From Madurella fahalii (taxonomy: Eukaryota > Ascomycota > Sordariomycetes > Sordariales), in NCBI GenBank assembly GCA_029876055.1, contig CM056875.1, positions 3,435,001 through 3,499,000 on the forward strand: a stretch of 64,000 nt of DNA. The letters run 5' to 3'. Below are positions 33,514-44,048 of this stretch, in pieces. A model generated the notes under the pieces. The model had not been told where the DNA came from. It saw nothing but the letters and a program-made list of their open reading frames with translations, and did no database searches. Position numbers and translations under genes: made by a program. Positions within the stretch are counted from its first letter, which is position 1. Every line of letters begins with the position of its first letter.

Positions 33514-36500
33514 ATGGACCCCCATCACCAAAGCAGAGGCCAGCAAGCCGTGGCGGCTTCTCCAGCCCGCACCGAACACAAGTACTTTGATCTGCCCGAC
33601 GGCTGGATCCGCCTGCTGCTGCTCGCGCCCGACGAGGACCGGGATGCCGAGGTGCGCTGCCGGCTGATCGACTATCGACTCTCGGACACGGAAATGGGCG
33701 CGCACCCATACGAGGCCCTGTCGTACGTCTGGGGCAGTTCGGCCGACCGCCAGATCCTCATGGTGGGCGACAAGGGCTCCCTGCGCATCACGCGGAACCT
33801 CAACGCCGCGCTCCGGCGCCTCCGTCACGGCTGCCTCGAGCGCATCCTCTGGGTCGACTCGGTGTGCATCAACCAGAACAACATCGCCGAGCGGGGGCAG
33901 CAGATTCAACTCATGACCAAGATCTACGCCTCGGCCACCCGCGTCGTCGTGTGGATCGAGGAAGCCGTTGACCCGCACGCTGACGACCGGGGAAGCGGAA
34001 GCCCTGTCACGACCAACAGCGGCCAGGGGCTCGAACAACTGCGCTTGGCCGCGGGCGGGCCGCCGTCGGACGGCGGACTCGTCGGCGCGGACAACGACCA
34101 CTACCGCGACAACGGGAGCGACAAGGGCGGGCAGGAACAAGACTACGGCGAAGCCATCTGGTCGTTGCTCGGGCGGCCGTGGTTCCGGCGCATCTGGGTA
34201 AGGTCAAACGGTGCCCTCGTCGTGCTTGATCTCGAGTGAAAGGTTGCTGACGGCTCGCCGCTCAAGGTTCTCTAGGAGGTCGCCGCGGCTCGGCACGTCG
34301 TCATGGTGTCGCACTCGACCGAGATAGACGGGCAAGCATTCTGTCTCGGGTTGGAGGCGATGTTCGGCTCCCTACTCAAGCCGGCACGGAGAATCGCCAG
34401 CGAGGATGATCCGTTCGACACGAGGGGCCTGGGCTCGCCGTCAGCGCACCCCAACATGGCGATTGTCCACATGGCCTGGACGACCGCATCCCTCATCAAG
34501 GGCGCCGCGTTCCGTCCGCGGCGGGCGGTGGCGGCGGGCCGGCGGGGAGGGGGGTTCTCGCTCGGCATCTCCCCCCTGGCAGAGCTTCTGGATCTGTACC
34601 ACGATCGTGACGCCACCGACCGACGGGACAAGCTCTTTGGGCTGCTCGGCATGTGCTCCGATAAGGACATCCCGGCCAGCCTGCTGTCCGACTACGCCGT
34701 CGGGTGGCGGGACCTGTTCGGCAGGCTCGCTTGCCATATTGTCGGCAACACCGCGTCTGTCATGACTTGGGAAAAGAGGGAGGTTGCCGTCGCCAGAGTT
34801 AAGGGCTGTATCCTCGGCCTGGTGAACGGTACCCGGTCCAGCGCGAGCCGCTCCGACGAGGCGGACGCCGGAGACTCTTGGCTAAAGGTCAACGTGGCGA
34901 ACCGGAGACGGCGGCGCTGGCTGAGGCGACCCCCCGTCGTCTGGAAGACTGTCCATCTCGCGGCCCCCTTTGCCCGGCACGAGGACCTCGTCTGCCTGCT
35001 CGATGGAATCGAGGGCCCCGTCGTCATCAGACCACGCCGGGACTACTGGGTTGTCGTCGCCGTTGGCACCCGTCTCGGGAGCGACGATGATGCCGTCGTC
35101 GTCGCTAGGACGCGGGCACGAGGTCCCCATCGCGACTTCCTCCTAGTGTGGGACTGGGAACAGCAGCTCGATTCCCGGGACGGAGACCGCGAGAGGCATC
35201 ACTACGACGACTTTGGGTTGAACAAGGGCCACGCTGAGGCCGGGCCGCCGCTGCTAGCCTTGCCAGACCAGGCCGGACGGTTCCTGGACTTGGCGTCCGT
35301 CCTAGCGGACGTCGACCGACAACCCGACGCCTTCGAGCGCTTTCTGGAGATGATGGACCACGTCACGCGCGCGCCTCCGAGCAGTGAGGGGCTCCGGCGC
35401 GTGCTGGCAGCCGCCTACGGGCTAGCAAGCCGGTGCAGGGGTCTACAGGGGCATAACATCCAGATCATGGCCAACATACTGGGCCGGCGGGGCCGCTTCC
35501 GCCGCCCCGACGAGCGGGCGCTGCTCCTGGCCATCGAGTCGGGTCGCGGAGCGGTGGAGCTGCTCACCCGCCTACATGGGGCCCGCGTCGAGGTCACGAC
35601 GACGGCGCTCGAAGCCGCGGTAGACAAGCAAGACGCCGAGCTGGTGGCGCATCTCATCGACCATGTCGGCAGCAGCGCTCCCGGCAGCAAAGTCGTCACC
35701 GGCAGCGCGTCCCTGGAGGTGGCCTGGGACGATGACAGCAGCGGCGGCGAGGCCCTGTTCGATCTCCTCGTCGGCCGTCCCGAGGTCGCCGTCCAGGTCA
35801 CGCCGGAATTCCTCGAGGAGTTGGCGGCCTCGGACCAGAGGGAGGAGATCGAAATGCTCCTCCAAAACTTTGGCGGGGGGGTTAGTGCGACGATGAGGAT
35901 CACTGAGTCGGTCATGGTCGCGGCGGCCGCACGGTCGGATAACCTGGACACGATCCGCTTCCTCGCCGACCGGTTCAGCCCGAGATACGAGCGCGTCAGG
36001 GGGCCGGTTGGTCACCCGCGCCCAGAGATGGGCGAGGCGTTGCTGAAGGCGGCCGCCGGCAACGAGAATCAGTCCGGGGACGCGATCATGTCCTACCTCC
36101 TCCAGCACGCTAACCGCCTCGGGATCCGGTGGACTGGTGACGTAGTTCAGGTGATGGCCGCCCGACGCGGGGCGGGCCTGATGCGCAGGGTCCTCGATAG
36201 ATACGCCGGCAACATCGACATCGACACGCGGGTCCTAGAGACGGCAGCCGGGCGTCCATGGCACTCGAGAAAGCTGACGGAGCTACTGCTACAGAGATGC
36301 GGCACCAACGTCGAGGTGACATGACGGCCTGGTCGAGGCGGCGGCTAGGGCTGGCTACGACGTGCTGGCGCTACTCTTCGAATACCTCGGCCCGCGGGTG
36401 AGGGTGACGGAGCAGGTGGTCAGGATCGCAGCCCGCCACCAGTTACAGGGCGCCGAGCTAATGGGGCTCCTACTCCGCCGGTGCGGTGACGAGGTCGCCA

Positions 36501-36748
36501 TCACCGAGGCCGTCATGGAGGACGCGGCCGGTAACGCCAAGTAGGGGCTGGATCTGATGCGCCTCTTGCTCGGCCGCGAGCATCGAGCCCCGGTCACCCG
36601 AGCGGTCGCCGAGGCGGCAGCTCGCAACGAGTGGCAGAGGTCCTGGATTCTGCGATGTCCCCCCGGCAAGAGCTCCCCCATCTCCAACGGCCACGAGTTG
36701 ATTTTCCTCTTGTTTAGGCACCAGCCCGACATTGAGGTGGCCGAGGAA

Positions 36749-37306
36749 GTGGTCCTGGCGGCGGCGCGTAACAAGGTGACCGGCGTCCAAGTCATGGACG
36801 TCCTACTTGAAAACGGCGGCGCGGGGTACGTAACCGAGCAGGTTATAGCGGTAGCAGCCGGGAACGAAAACGTCGGCCCGGGACTAATACAACTATTCCT
36901 CAAGTACGGAATCGGCGTCGCGGCGACCGAGAAGGTGACGAGGGCGGCAGCCGCCAACACAGGCTCCGGCCACCTTGTGATAGAGCGATTACTCAGCCAC
37001 GGTATCGAAGTAGAGATAACCGAGCAAGTGGTCCTGGCGGCGGCGCTCAACTACACGACATACGCCTTTCAAATAATGGACATCCTACTTGAGGACGGCG
37101 GCTGGAGGCATGTAACCGAGCAGGTTATAGCGGTAGCAGCTGGGAACAGAAACCTTGGCCTAAAGCTAATACAACTATTCCTCGAGTATGGAATTGGGAT
37201 TGTAGCAACCGAGAAGGTAGTAAGGGCAGCGGTCGCCAACAGACATTACAGCCACGACATAATCCAACTCTTCCTCGACCATGGGATTAAAGTCAAGGTC
37301 ACCGAG
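36749..37306 (+). repeat. Tandem duplication of about 280 bp inside the HET gene
   Basis: Two adjacent copies, about 36749-37027 and 37028-37306, each carry about three protein repeats. A shared stretch starting GTAACCGAGCAGG occurs at 36830 and again at 37112, with one base differing over about 32. Spacing is 279 to 282 bp, so the copies differ by one codon. Confidence 0.75.
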
Positions 37307-37556
37307 GAGGCGGTTAGTACAGCGGCAGGAAACCAGTACAGAGGGCATGATATCCTATGCTTGTTCATCAAGAAGGCTGGCGGCGTGTTTGCTATATCTA
37401 AAAGAGCGTATGAGGAGGCAAGCGCCAACTCAACGTGTAGCGAGATGGTCCTAGCGCTGTTCGACGAATGGAGCGTGGGCGTCGACGACGTTTGGCCAGA
37501 CAGCGATTTGGCATTAGAGGGCGAGTCGGGAGAGGGCTTGGGCTCTGACCATGACT

Positions 37557-37586
37557 TGGACTCGGACTCGGACTCGGACTCGGACC
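37557..37586 (+). repeat. Coding GACTCG repeat, (Asp-Ser)n
   Basis: Four to five copies of a GACTCG hexamer near the end of the HET gene, translated as alternating Ser and Asp. Confidence 0.85.
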
Positions 37587-37645
37587 CGGAATACGTCGTA
37601 CGCCGCTGGAGGTATAGGTCTAGGATTATTGGGAGGGGGCAGTAG

Positions 37646-38320
37646 CGTGGGGTGAGGGTTGCCCGAGAGCGTCGTCGTAAGGGGTTGTAGGGCACGCGAC
37701 TCGAGAGAGGGTGCGGTGCGAGGCGCGGGGTGGGGGACCGTATATTGTACACCATCACGTTCGATTGTGCCTTGCATAAATCCGCTCGCTTCACAAGCCC
37801 CCTAAATAAAGGGCAACCTGTAACTGTTTCGTTTCGCTAGTAGCGTTGCCTGCCAGACTGCGGAATAACATGAGGTTTAGGGCTCTTATTCATATTCCCT
37901 CAGCTGATGCGAAGGCCAAACCCTATATCGAATCCCAAATTCAAGCGGGTATCACTTAGCATTTCATATTTCTTGCCAGCGCCGAAGCAGCACCCCAGCT
38001 ACAGGCGGATGATCCGACGACTCGACAGATTGCACATTCAAGCCTCGGAGATTCAGAAACCAGCCATCCGCTATCAAAATTTTGTCAAGGACCGTTTTCT
38101 TAACAGGAATAATACGATTATCGTGTTATAGGGGTGTAGTGAGCCTCACTGTATTATTCCCAAGATATAGCGTTCGGCGACAGGATAAGGTAGTAATGAA
38201 ACCATCACAATTACATTGGTAATACTCGGAAACTTAGACTATAAGCCTAGGCACTAAAATATTCGAGGTATGCCCCAAACGGTGTGCGACCAAAGACACA
38301 AACTCGCTAGACCGCTTTTA
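37646..38320. other. Intergenic region, AT-richer than neighbours
   Basis: The stretch from about 37800 to 38260 has visibly more A and T than the surrounding genes. No gene is supported; a 74-codon frame at 37907-38131 has no recognisable content. Confidence 0.45.
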
Positions 38321-38560
38321 TCACGCAACGACAAGATACGAGGATAAGACCGGTATTGGGATGGTTCCTCCGTATCGCAAATAGGTCGTGTCGAACTTGT
38401 CGACCACTTCGTCGTCCATGCGCTCTTGTTTCCCGCACGTGTTGTCCCCGTCTGTGAAGCCTTTCCACTTCCCGAGGTAAAAGAGTGTTCTCCTCCCCTT
38501 CCACCTGGCAAGCAGATCCTCAACCTCCCATACGTTTTCCTTGCTGTCGATTGCGGTTGT
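38321..38560 (-). pseudogene. Chromodomain relic
   Basis: A 79-codon frame on the minus strand bounded by stops. From its N-terminal end it reads ENVWEVEDLLARWKG, LFYLGKWKGF, DGDNTCG and then DDEVVDKFD. This follows the chromodomain pattern (V-E-x-LL, YLVKWKG, ENTW, then an acidic helix), with Cys in place of the conserved Trp of the aromatic cage. There is no start codon or upstream partner domain. Such a fragment could be the end of a chromovirus-type retrotransposon integrase or of a cellular chromodomain gene. No integrase motifs were found beside it. Confidence 0.45.
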
Positions 38561-39097
38561 TTATAAGCTTCCCCGTTGCTGCCGGTCGATTTGGCAGCCG
38601 CGCACTCTACACTCCTAGCGATGGCGTTCCTCACCTTTCCTGCTCAAGTCACAGTCAGGTGCTGGACAAGGCGGACACCATCTAGAGGCCGTAGCAAGTC
38701 CTAGTAAGCATCCCAACACAGAGCAATGAGATTCTTCGGAATCTGGGGTTCCATTAGGACTCTGTAGCTAGGACCCTCAGGTGAAGAGCCCCCGCGAGAC
38801 GGTCGCATTCCGGTACGTGGTGGATAGGGTGATGAATCCCTTCCTGCATCCGTGCGTGACACTGTGTTTGTACTGTCCGCATCACCCGTACCACGTGATC
38901 GCTGAGCGTGACTGGCTCATAGCGAGCCACACACTTTCTGATTCAACCGATCTCGCCTCCTTGCCCCGTCAGGCAGCACCTCGATCGAATCTATCTACAA
39001 AAGCGCCGCAAAACTTTGTGATTCATCGAGGATCATTGCGTCGCATCTTTAGAAAGGGAAACGGCCAGCGTGTGGATTGCACCAGTCACAAAAAAAA
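38561..39097. other. Intergenic region upstream of the RRM protein gene
   Basis: Promoter and leader of the downstream gene, ending in an A-run directly before its ATG. No further coding sequence is recognised. Confidence 0.5.
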
Positions 39098-40981
39098 ATG
39101 TCAGGCTTAGACGTGGAGGCTCTCCTTGACTCGACTGCTTCCTCCAAGGAGCAGAACAGCAAGGCCACCGCTAATGGCGACTCGCCGCAGAACGGAAGCC
39201 GCAGCGAGCGGGACGATCGTGACCGTGACCGGGACCGCGGCCGCGATCGCAGTCGAGAGGGCGACCGAGACCGATACAAGCGCCGCGATCGCAGCGGCGG
39301 CCGCTACCGGAACTCGTCGAGCGGAAGAGACACACCAAGAAGTGAGGCCGGAAGCCACAGGAGTAGTAGGCGTAGGAGCCGAAGCCGTGATTCTGGCCGA
39401 CACTCACGTCGTCATAGACCCGACGGAGACTACTACCGGGGAAGAGACCGCCGGGGGGTTCGCTCTCGTTCCCGCTCGCCCAATCGCTATTACCGCCCCC
39501 CGGGAGACGAACGTCGCGACCGTGACCGCGATGACCGCAGCTATCGTCGCCGCGAGGATGAGCGCCGCAGCAGCGGCAGACACAGCACGCCGCGCGAGCC
39601 AACTCCTACTGGCGACGAGCGCGATCGCCGCACAGTCTTTGTCCAGCAGTTAGCTGCCCGTCTCCGTACCCGCGAGCTCAAGGAATTCTTCGAAAAGGTT
39701 GGCCCGGTTGCTGAGGCTCAAATAGTCAAGGACCGCGTTAGTAACCGTTCGAAAGGGTATGCTTCTCTCTCTTTCCTTTATTTTTTTGCCCGGCGCTCCC
39801 TCTTGACTCCCTTGAGACTAACATGGCTTGCAGCGTCGGTTACGTTGAGTTCAAGAGTGAAGAATCAGTCGCCGCCGCCCTTCAGCTCACTGGTCAAAAA
39901 CTCCTAGGTATTCCCGTCATTGTCCAGCTCACCGAGGCTGAGAAGAACCGCCAAGTGCGCAACGCGGACTCGTCTGGCAATCACCCCAACTCGATTCCCT
40001 TCCACAGGCTCTACGTGGGAAACATCCATTTCAGCATCACAGAGCAGGACCTGCAGAACGTCTTTGAGCCTTTTGGCGAACTTGAGTTTGTGCAGCTGCA
40101 GAAGGATGACAACGGTCGCAGTAGGGGCTACGGGTTTGTCCAGTAAGTGTCCGCTCCCCCCTTCGGCTGGATGCCGCTCGCTAACGAAGCCTTACTTAGG
40201 TTCCGTGATGCTGGGCAGGCTCGCGAGGCTCTGGAGAAGATGAACGGGTTCGACCTTGCCGGTCGTGCGATCCGTGTGGGACTTGGAAACGATAAGTTTA
40301 CCCCAGAGTCAACGGCCAATCTCTTACGAGGGTTCCAAGGCCAGAATCAACAGTTCCAGGGATCGGCTTTCTCGGGAGCCGGTGGCAGAGGGCCTCCGGC
40401 ATCCAACTTTGATCGTGCCGGCGGCAGAGACAACGACAAGGGCACCGGTGCCAGCGCCCTGGATGACACTGACGTCGCCGGCGTCAACTTTAACAATTAC
40501 AGCCGAGACGCCCTCATGCGGAAGTTGGCAAGGACTGACGAGCCAAGCAACGGCCAAATTGAGCGACAGATCCTCAAGCCCAAGACTGAGACGAAGCCTC
40601 TCCCTGTCAATGTCAGTATGGCAAGCCGCTGCGTGGTTCTGCACAACATGTTTGACCCCTCCGAGTACGTACAGAGTTCTTCTTTCCTTCCTCGGCGCGG
40701 CATTACTGACGGGTTTTGACAGACAAGAGGGCGAGGACTGGGCCAAGGAGCTGGAAGACGAGGTCCGTCAAGAGGCCGAGGACAAGTATGGCCATGTCGT
40801 GCACATCGCTCTCGACCCCAACTCTCAAGGCGACATCTACTTGAAATTCGACAAGGTTCAGGGCGGAGAGAATGCCATCAAAGGCTTGAACGGTCGCTAC
40901 TTCGACGGAAGGATGATCACTGCTGCTCCGGTTGTGGACGCGGTCTACAGCAGTTTGTTCTCTCGCACCAAAGCGATCTAA
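39098..40981 (+). CDS. RBM39/Rsd1-like splicing factor with three RRMs
   Basis: Nuclear RNA-binding splicing factor of the CAPER/RBM39 (CC1-like) family; fission yeast Rsd1 is the closest fungal namesake. Exons 39098-39756, 39834-40142, 40200-40664 and 40723-40981 encode 563 residues. The N-terminal 170 residues are an Arg-Ser/Arg-Asp-rich RS region. RRM1 (about 178-255) starts at RTVFVQQLAARL, RRM2 (about 275-350) has LYVGNIHFSIT and RGYGFVQF, and a C-terminal atypical RRM (about 460-560, UHM type) has MASRCVVLHNMF. This order matches RBM39. Introns are 77, 57 and 58 nt, and all junctions keep the RRM motifs intact. Confidence 0.9.
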
Positions 40982-43900
40982 GACACTAATCACGGCACCC
41001 TGCTGCCTGCTTAGGAATCCCTCCGCGGTAGGCCACCATTCCTCCTTGCCGTCTGGGTGTTTCTGACGTTTGCTCCAGACTCTCGCACCGCGTGGCAGAG
41101 TCTTTTCTTGCCTGTATTTCAGGCGCCAATTGTCCGCTGGACCCCTTCCATAAAACTTTTAGGAGCCCCCAAAAAAACGACATACCAGGCATCGTGGGAG
41201 CCCGGCGTTACGCCCCCTCCCCGGCTTGATCCGCCTTGTCGATAACCGCTGATGCCCACCCCAGCAGTACCAACCCCCGCTTTGCCTCTTTACCACCATC
41301 ATCACCCCTTGGCCGGACCGGACTTACGAAATGAAGCCTTCGAAACGGCGTTGGCATGTTGTTGCTGATTTTGTACCTAGGCAGAACAAGACTCGCATAG
41401 AAGCAGAGGACACGTTCGGCCAGCAGAGGGCAGCGAGCCTCTGTTCATCCCCCTTTGACTTTTCTCGTCAGGTATTTTAATTCAGGTAGCCCCTTGAGGA
41501 ATATAGTTTGCGTCTTGTGCCCTTCCTTGTTTTTCGTCTCGTGTGAATCGGCTAAGCTATAGTCTTCGTTGAGGGTGACTATTTCAACGCTGACGCCATG
41601 GGTTGCGGCTGCCAAGGTTGAGTCATCCCTTCGACCCTTGGACCCTTTCCATCTTTGCGTTGGACGGCCTAGTCATCTAACTATGCCGGGTAACAGTTCA
41701 GTCCTTGATTGTCATGTCTCCCGTCACTTGCTACCTGGCTGGGCACGTGCGATGCCGTCGAACAACACCTATTCAGCTATATAGGTTTGTCGTTACTTGT
41801 TCTATCTGATGGCAGGCGCAACGACCAACAACGTCTCTATCACCTCTCCGCCTCCCACATGTCACCGCGAAGGAATGTAGAGAGCCTGGAACTAATCAGA
41901 TCCAACGGCCCGGCTACCTGGATGGTTCATCGGGCGGTGACTGTAGCACTCCTTATGAGTCTTGCACAGTCCGTATGACCGTTCAATCAAATGCTCATGC
42001 TCCCCTCGTTTTCCACCTCTTTCGTTCTGTCATAATCACGAACCGCTTCTTGTTCGTGTTAATAGCCGCATTTTGATTCCCAAGAGTCGGACCTGACTCT
42101 TGGGCTATGTACTTGTATACCTCCTTATGGTATATATCGCTCTGCTGTTCGCTCCCCTCCCTCTGTTGCGTTTCATTGCTTACATCTTCCTCTTTCTTTG
42201 GTCCTGGCATCTGTGGCTGTTAACCAGCCCATGCGAAGTCTGTGGTTGGTTATTACGCACCTGCGTCTCTTTTCTCTTTGCTCCCCTGCGTCTGCTTGTT
42301 GTCTTGCTTGGCTTTCTGAGTCTGTGAAGTTCTGATTGGAGTTCCTTGGTAAACAGCCCCTTTTCCTGCGCCTTTATTACCCCGTTCAATGCCGGCTCCG
42401 CATGGTCAGCGGGTCCGTCCCTAGCTGCTGTCGACTGTCAACAGTCGACGGTTTGATAATCAGCCAGGTGCTTCGTCTTCGTTTGTTTCCTGAACTGGCT
42501 ATCGGTTGTTTTTCTTCATCCCCTTTTTCTTCCCACCCATACCGCACATCTCCGCCCGTTGTGTGGGTTGGGATGGGGTACTTATTGCGTCGTACTTGTT
42601 CTTTTGTTTCTTATACATGTCTTGATGTTCTCTTGCCCTTCGGATCATCATCCATCTGAGTGAATGCGTTCTATGCTTTGCGACTCGGTCCTTCCGGCAG
42701 GTCCGCTGCAGCTCTGCTCTTTCTCATTCTCGGGGGTAACTCAGGAGGGTGTTGAGCCTGGTTATCGATTGTTAGTCACTGCCTTGCTTGATGGATATTT
42801 GTTGACCACGGACTCACAGGTCATCAACGCTCAGGTCGCGTATATTTGAAATGATGATGTCTTCTCCAAGTCGTTTTCATCGTTCAGCGGGAATTGGGGG
42901 CCACCGAATGGTATCGAGCGCCGTGATGCCGTTCTGCATTTCCCACTCCATCGGCACAAGGGCCACGCCACGCCGCTCGCGATCAGTTGACTGGCACCGG
43001 AGAGGATAAGAAAGGAAGAATGACGCCCACTCGTCGCCATGTATATACAGCAACGCAGGTTCAGCGTGGTATTTTGAATAATACCGGCATCTCCAACGCA
43101 TGGTAACAGCAACACTGATGGTCGGCCGGAGGCAAGCAAACCTCTCCGCGAGCTGGTCATCCGGGAGTTTGTCTCCTTACGCCCCAACAGATGGTCAGGC
43201 ACTTGTTCGCCCCAAGATAATAGGCTGGCAGGCGGCAGTCATGGCATCTGATCAGCAGCGAGTACACTACAGGGGGCGCGTGAGTGCTCTCTGCCCAACA
43301 GCGGGCGCTAGCGTCACTGTTTTCGAACCACAAGACCCTGGCAGCAGCCGTGGACCTTTGTCTACACAGTTCACTGTGAGAGTTACTTTTTGCTGGTCTA
43401 CTTCACTTATTTTTCGCGAAATCAGTGGCGAGGCTTGGTTATAAAACCCTCCTTCTCCCACTCGCCAGTTCCCCTACCTTCTCTCACCCAACCACCCACT
43501 TCCACCCTCAAGAACACAGCTCTCTTCTTCGTCCATTGAGCCTTCTGGTCCATTTCTTAGAACCAGCATTCTTGCTACGTTCGGTGACGGCCCCGAGCGG
43601 AGCGATCGGGAATCTTCTCAATCGTTCTACTTCCTGGAACTTCCCTCGTTCAGCAATCACGGCTTCAGGTCTTCAGATCCCGCCTCCGATTGAGTCGATC
43701 CATCAGGTCCTGAACCCACCATCTGTAGCCGTCAAGGACGACTTTCATTATACAGCATAGGTCAGTCACTACGTCTTCACAGCGTTCTCGTCGGTCGTGT
43801 TCGTCGCAACGTATGAGGTTGCGCTTTCCCGGCTCGCGGTCGCATACAACAAACGGGAAAAAGGAAAACAAGGAGACCAGTCATACCAACTCCTCTCCGC

Positions 43901-44048
43901 CTTTTTCCTTGTCTCCCTCTTCTCTTCATCATCTTCCTCTTCTTCTCCGCAAATTCCTCTTCTCCAAAACTCCTCTGATTCTCTTTCCTCCACCAGTCGT
44001 CGATAATCAAACCGACCTCTTTAATTGTCTGTCCTTAACAACAACACA
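40982..44048. other. 3-kb gene-poor region, probable long leader
   Basis: No supported gene. The sequence is pyrimidine-rich on the plus strand from about 41500. A 9-bp inverted repeat with a 2-nt spacer lies at 42430-42449. A TATA-like element is at about 43439 and CT-rich sequence follows down to the ATG at 44049, suggesting a leader of about 580 nt. A 75-codon hydrophobic frame at 42100-42327 looks like translation of T-rich DNA. Confidence 0.45.
43439..43446 (+). promoter_or_regulatory. Putative TATA box
   Basis: TTATAAAA followed within 30-60 bases by CT-rich sequence with several CCCACT/CCAC stretches, about 600 bases upstream of the ATG at 44049 on the same strand. Position and composition fit a fungal core promoter with a long leader. 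Confidence 0.4.

Larger units (their letters stand above)
33514..37645 (+). pseudogene. Disrupted HET-domain gene with C-terminal helical repeats
   Basis: HET proteins are allorecognition or cell-death inducers in filamentous fungi. The first exon (33514-34197) holds the HET-domain motifs YEALSYVWG (66-74) and WVDSVCINQ (113-121), then ER.QQ (126-130) and FRRIW at its end. A 78-nt intron (34198-34275) leads to an exon open to 36324. A frameshift at about 36314-36320 moves coding to another frame, which has TAG at 36542-36544 and then stays open to 37645. The last third consists of about 33-residue repeats of the type VTEQVVLAAA.N, resembling the degenerate ankyrin-like repeats of fungal HET and NLR proteins, and ends in an (Ser-Asp)n tail. 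The upstream reading frame alone would still give a 910-residue HET protein, so a shortened active product is possible. Confidence 0.78.

Noticed and set aside
36314..36349. Possible micro-intron explaining the HET gene frameshift (GTGACA to CTAG)
   Set aside because: It would be only 33 nt, shorter than fungal introns, and it does not join the two frames correctly.
42100..42327. 75-codon hydrophobic frame resembling a membrane peptide
   Set aside because: T-rich DNA always yields Leu/Phe-rich translations; no conserved motif or convincing start context.
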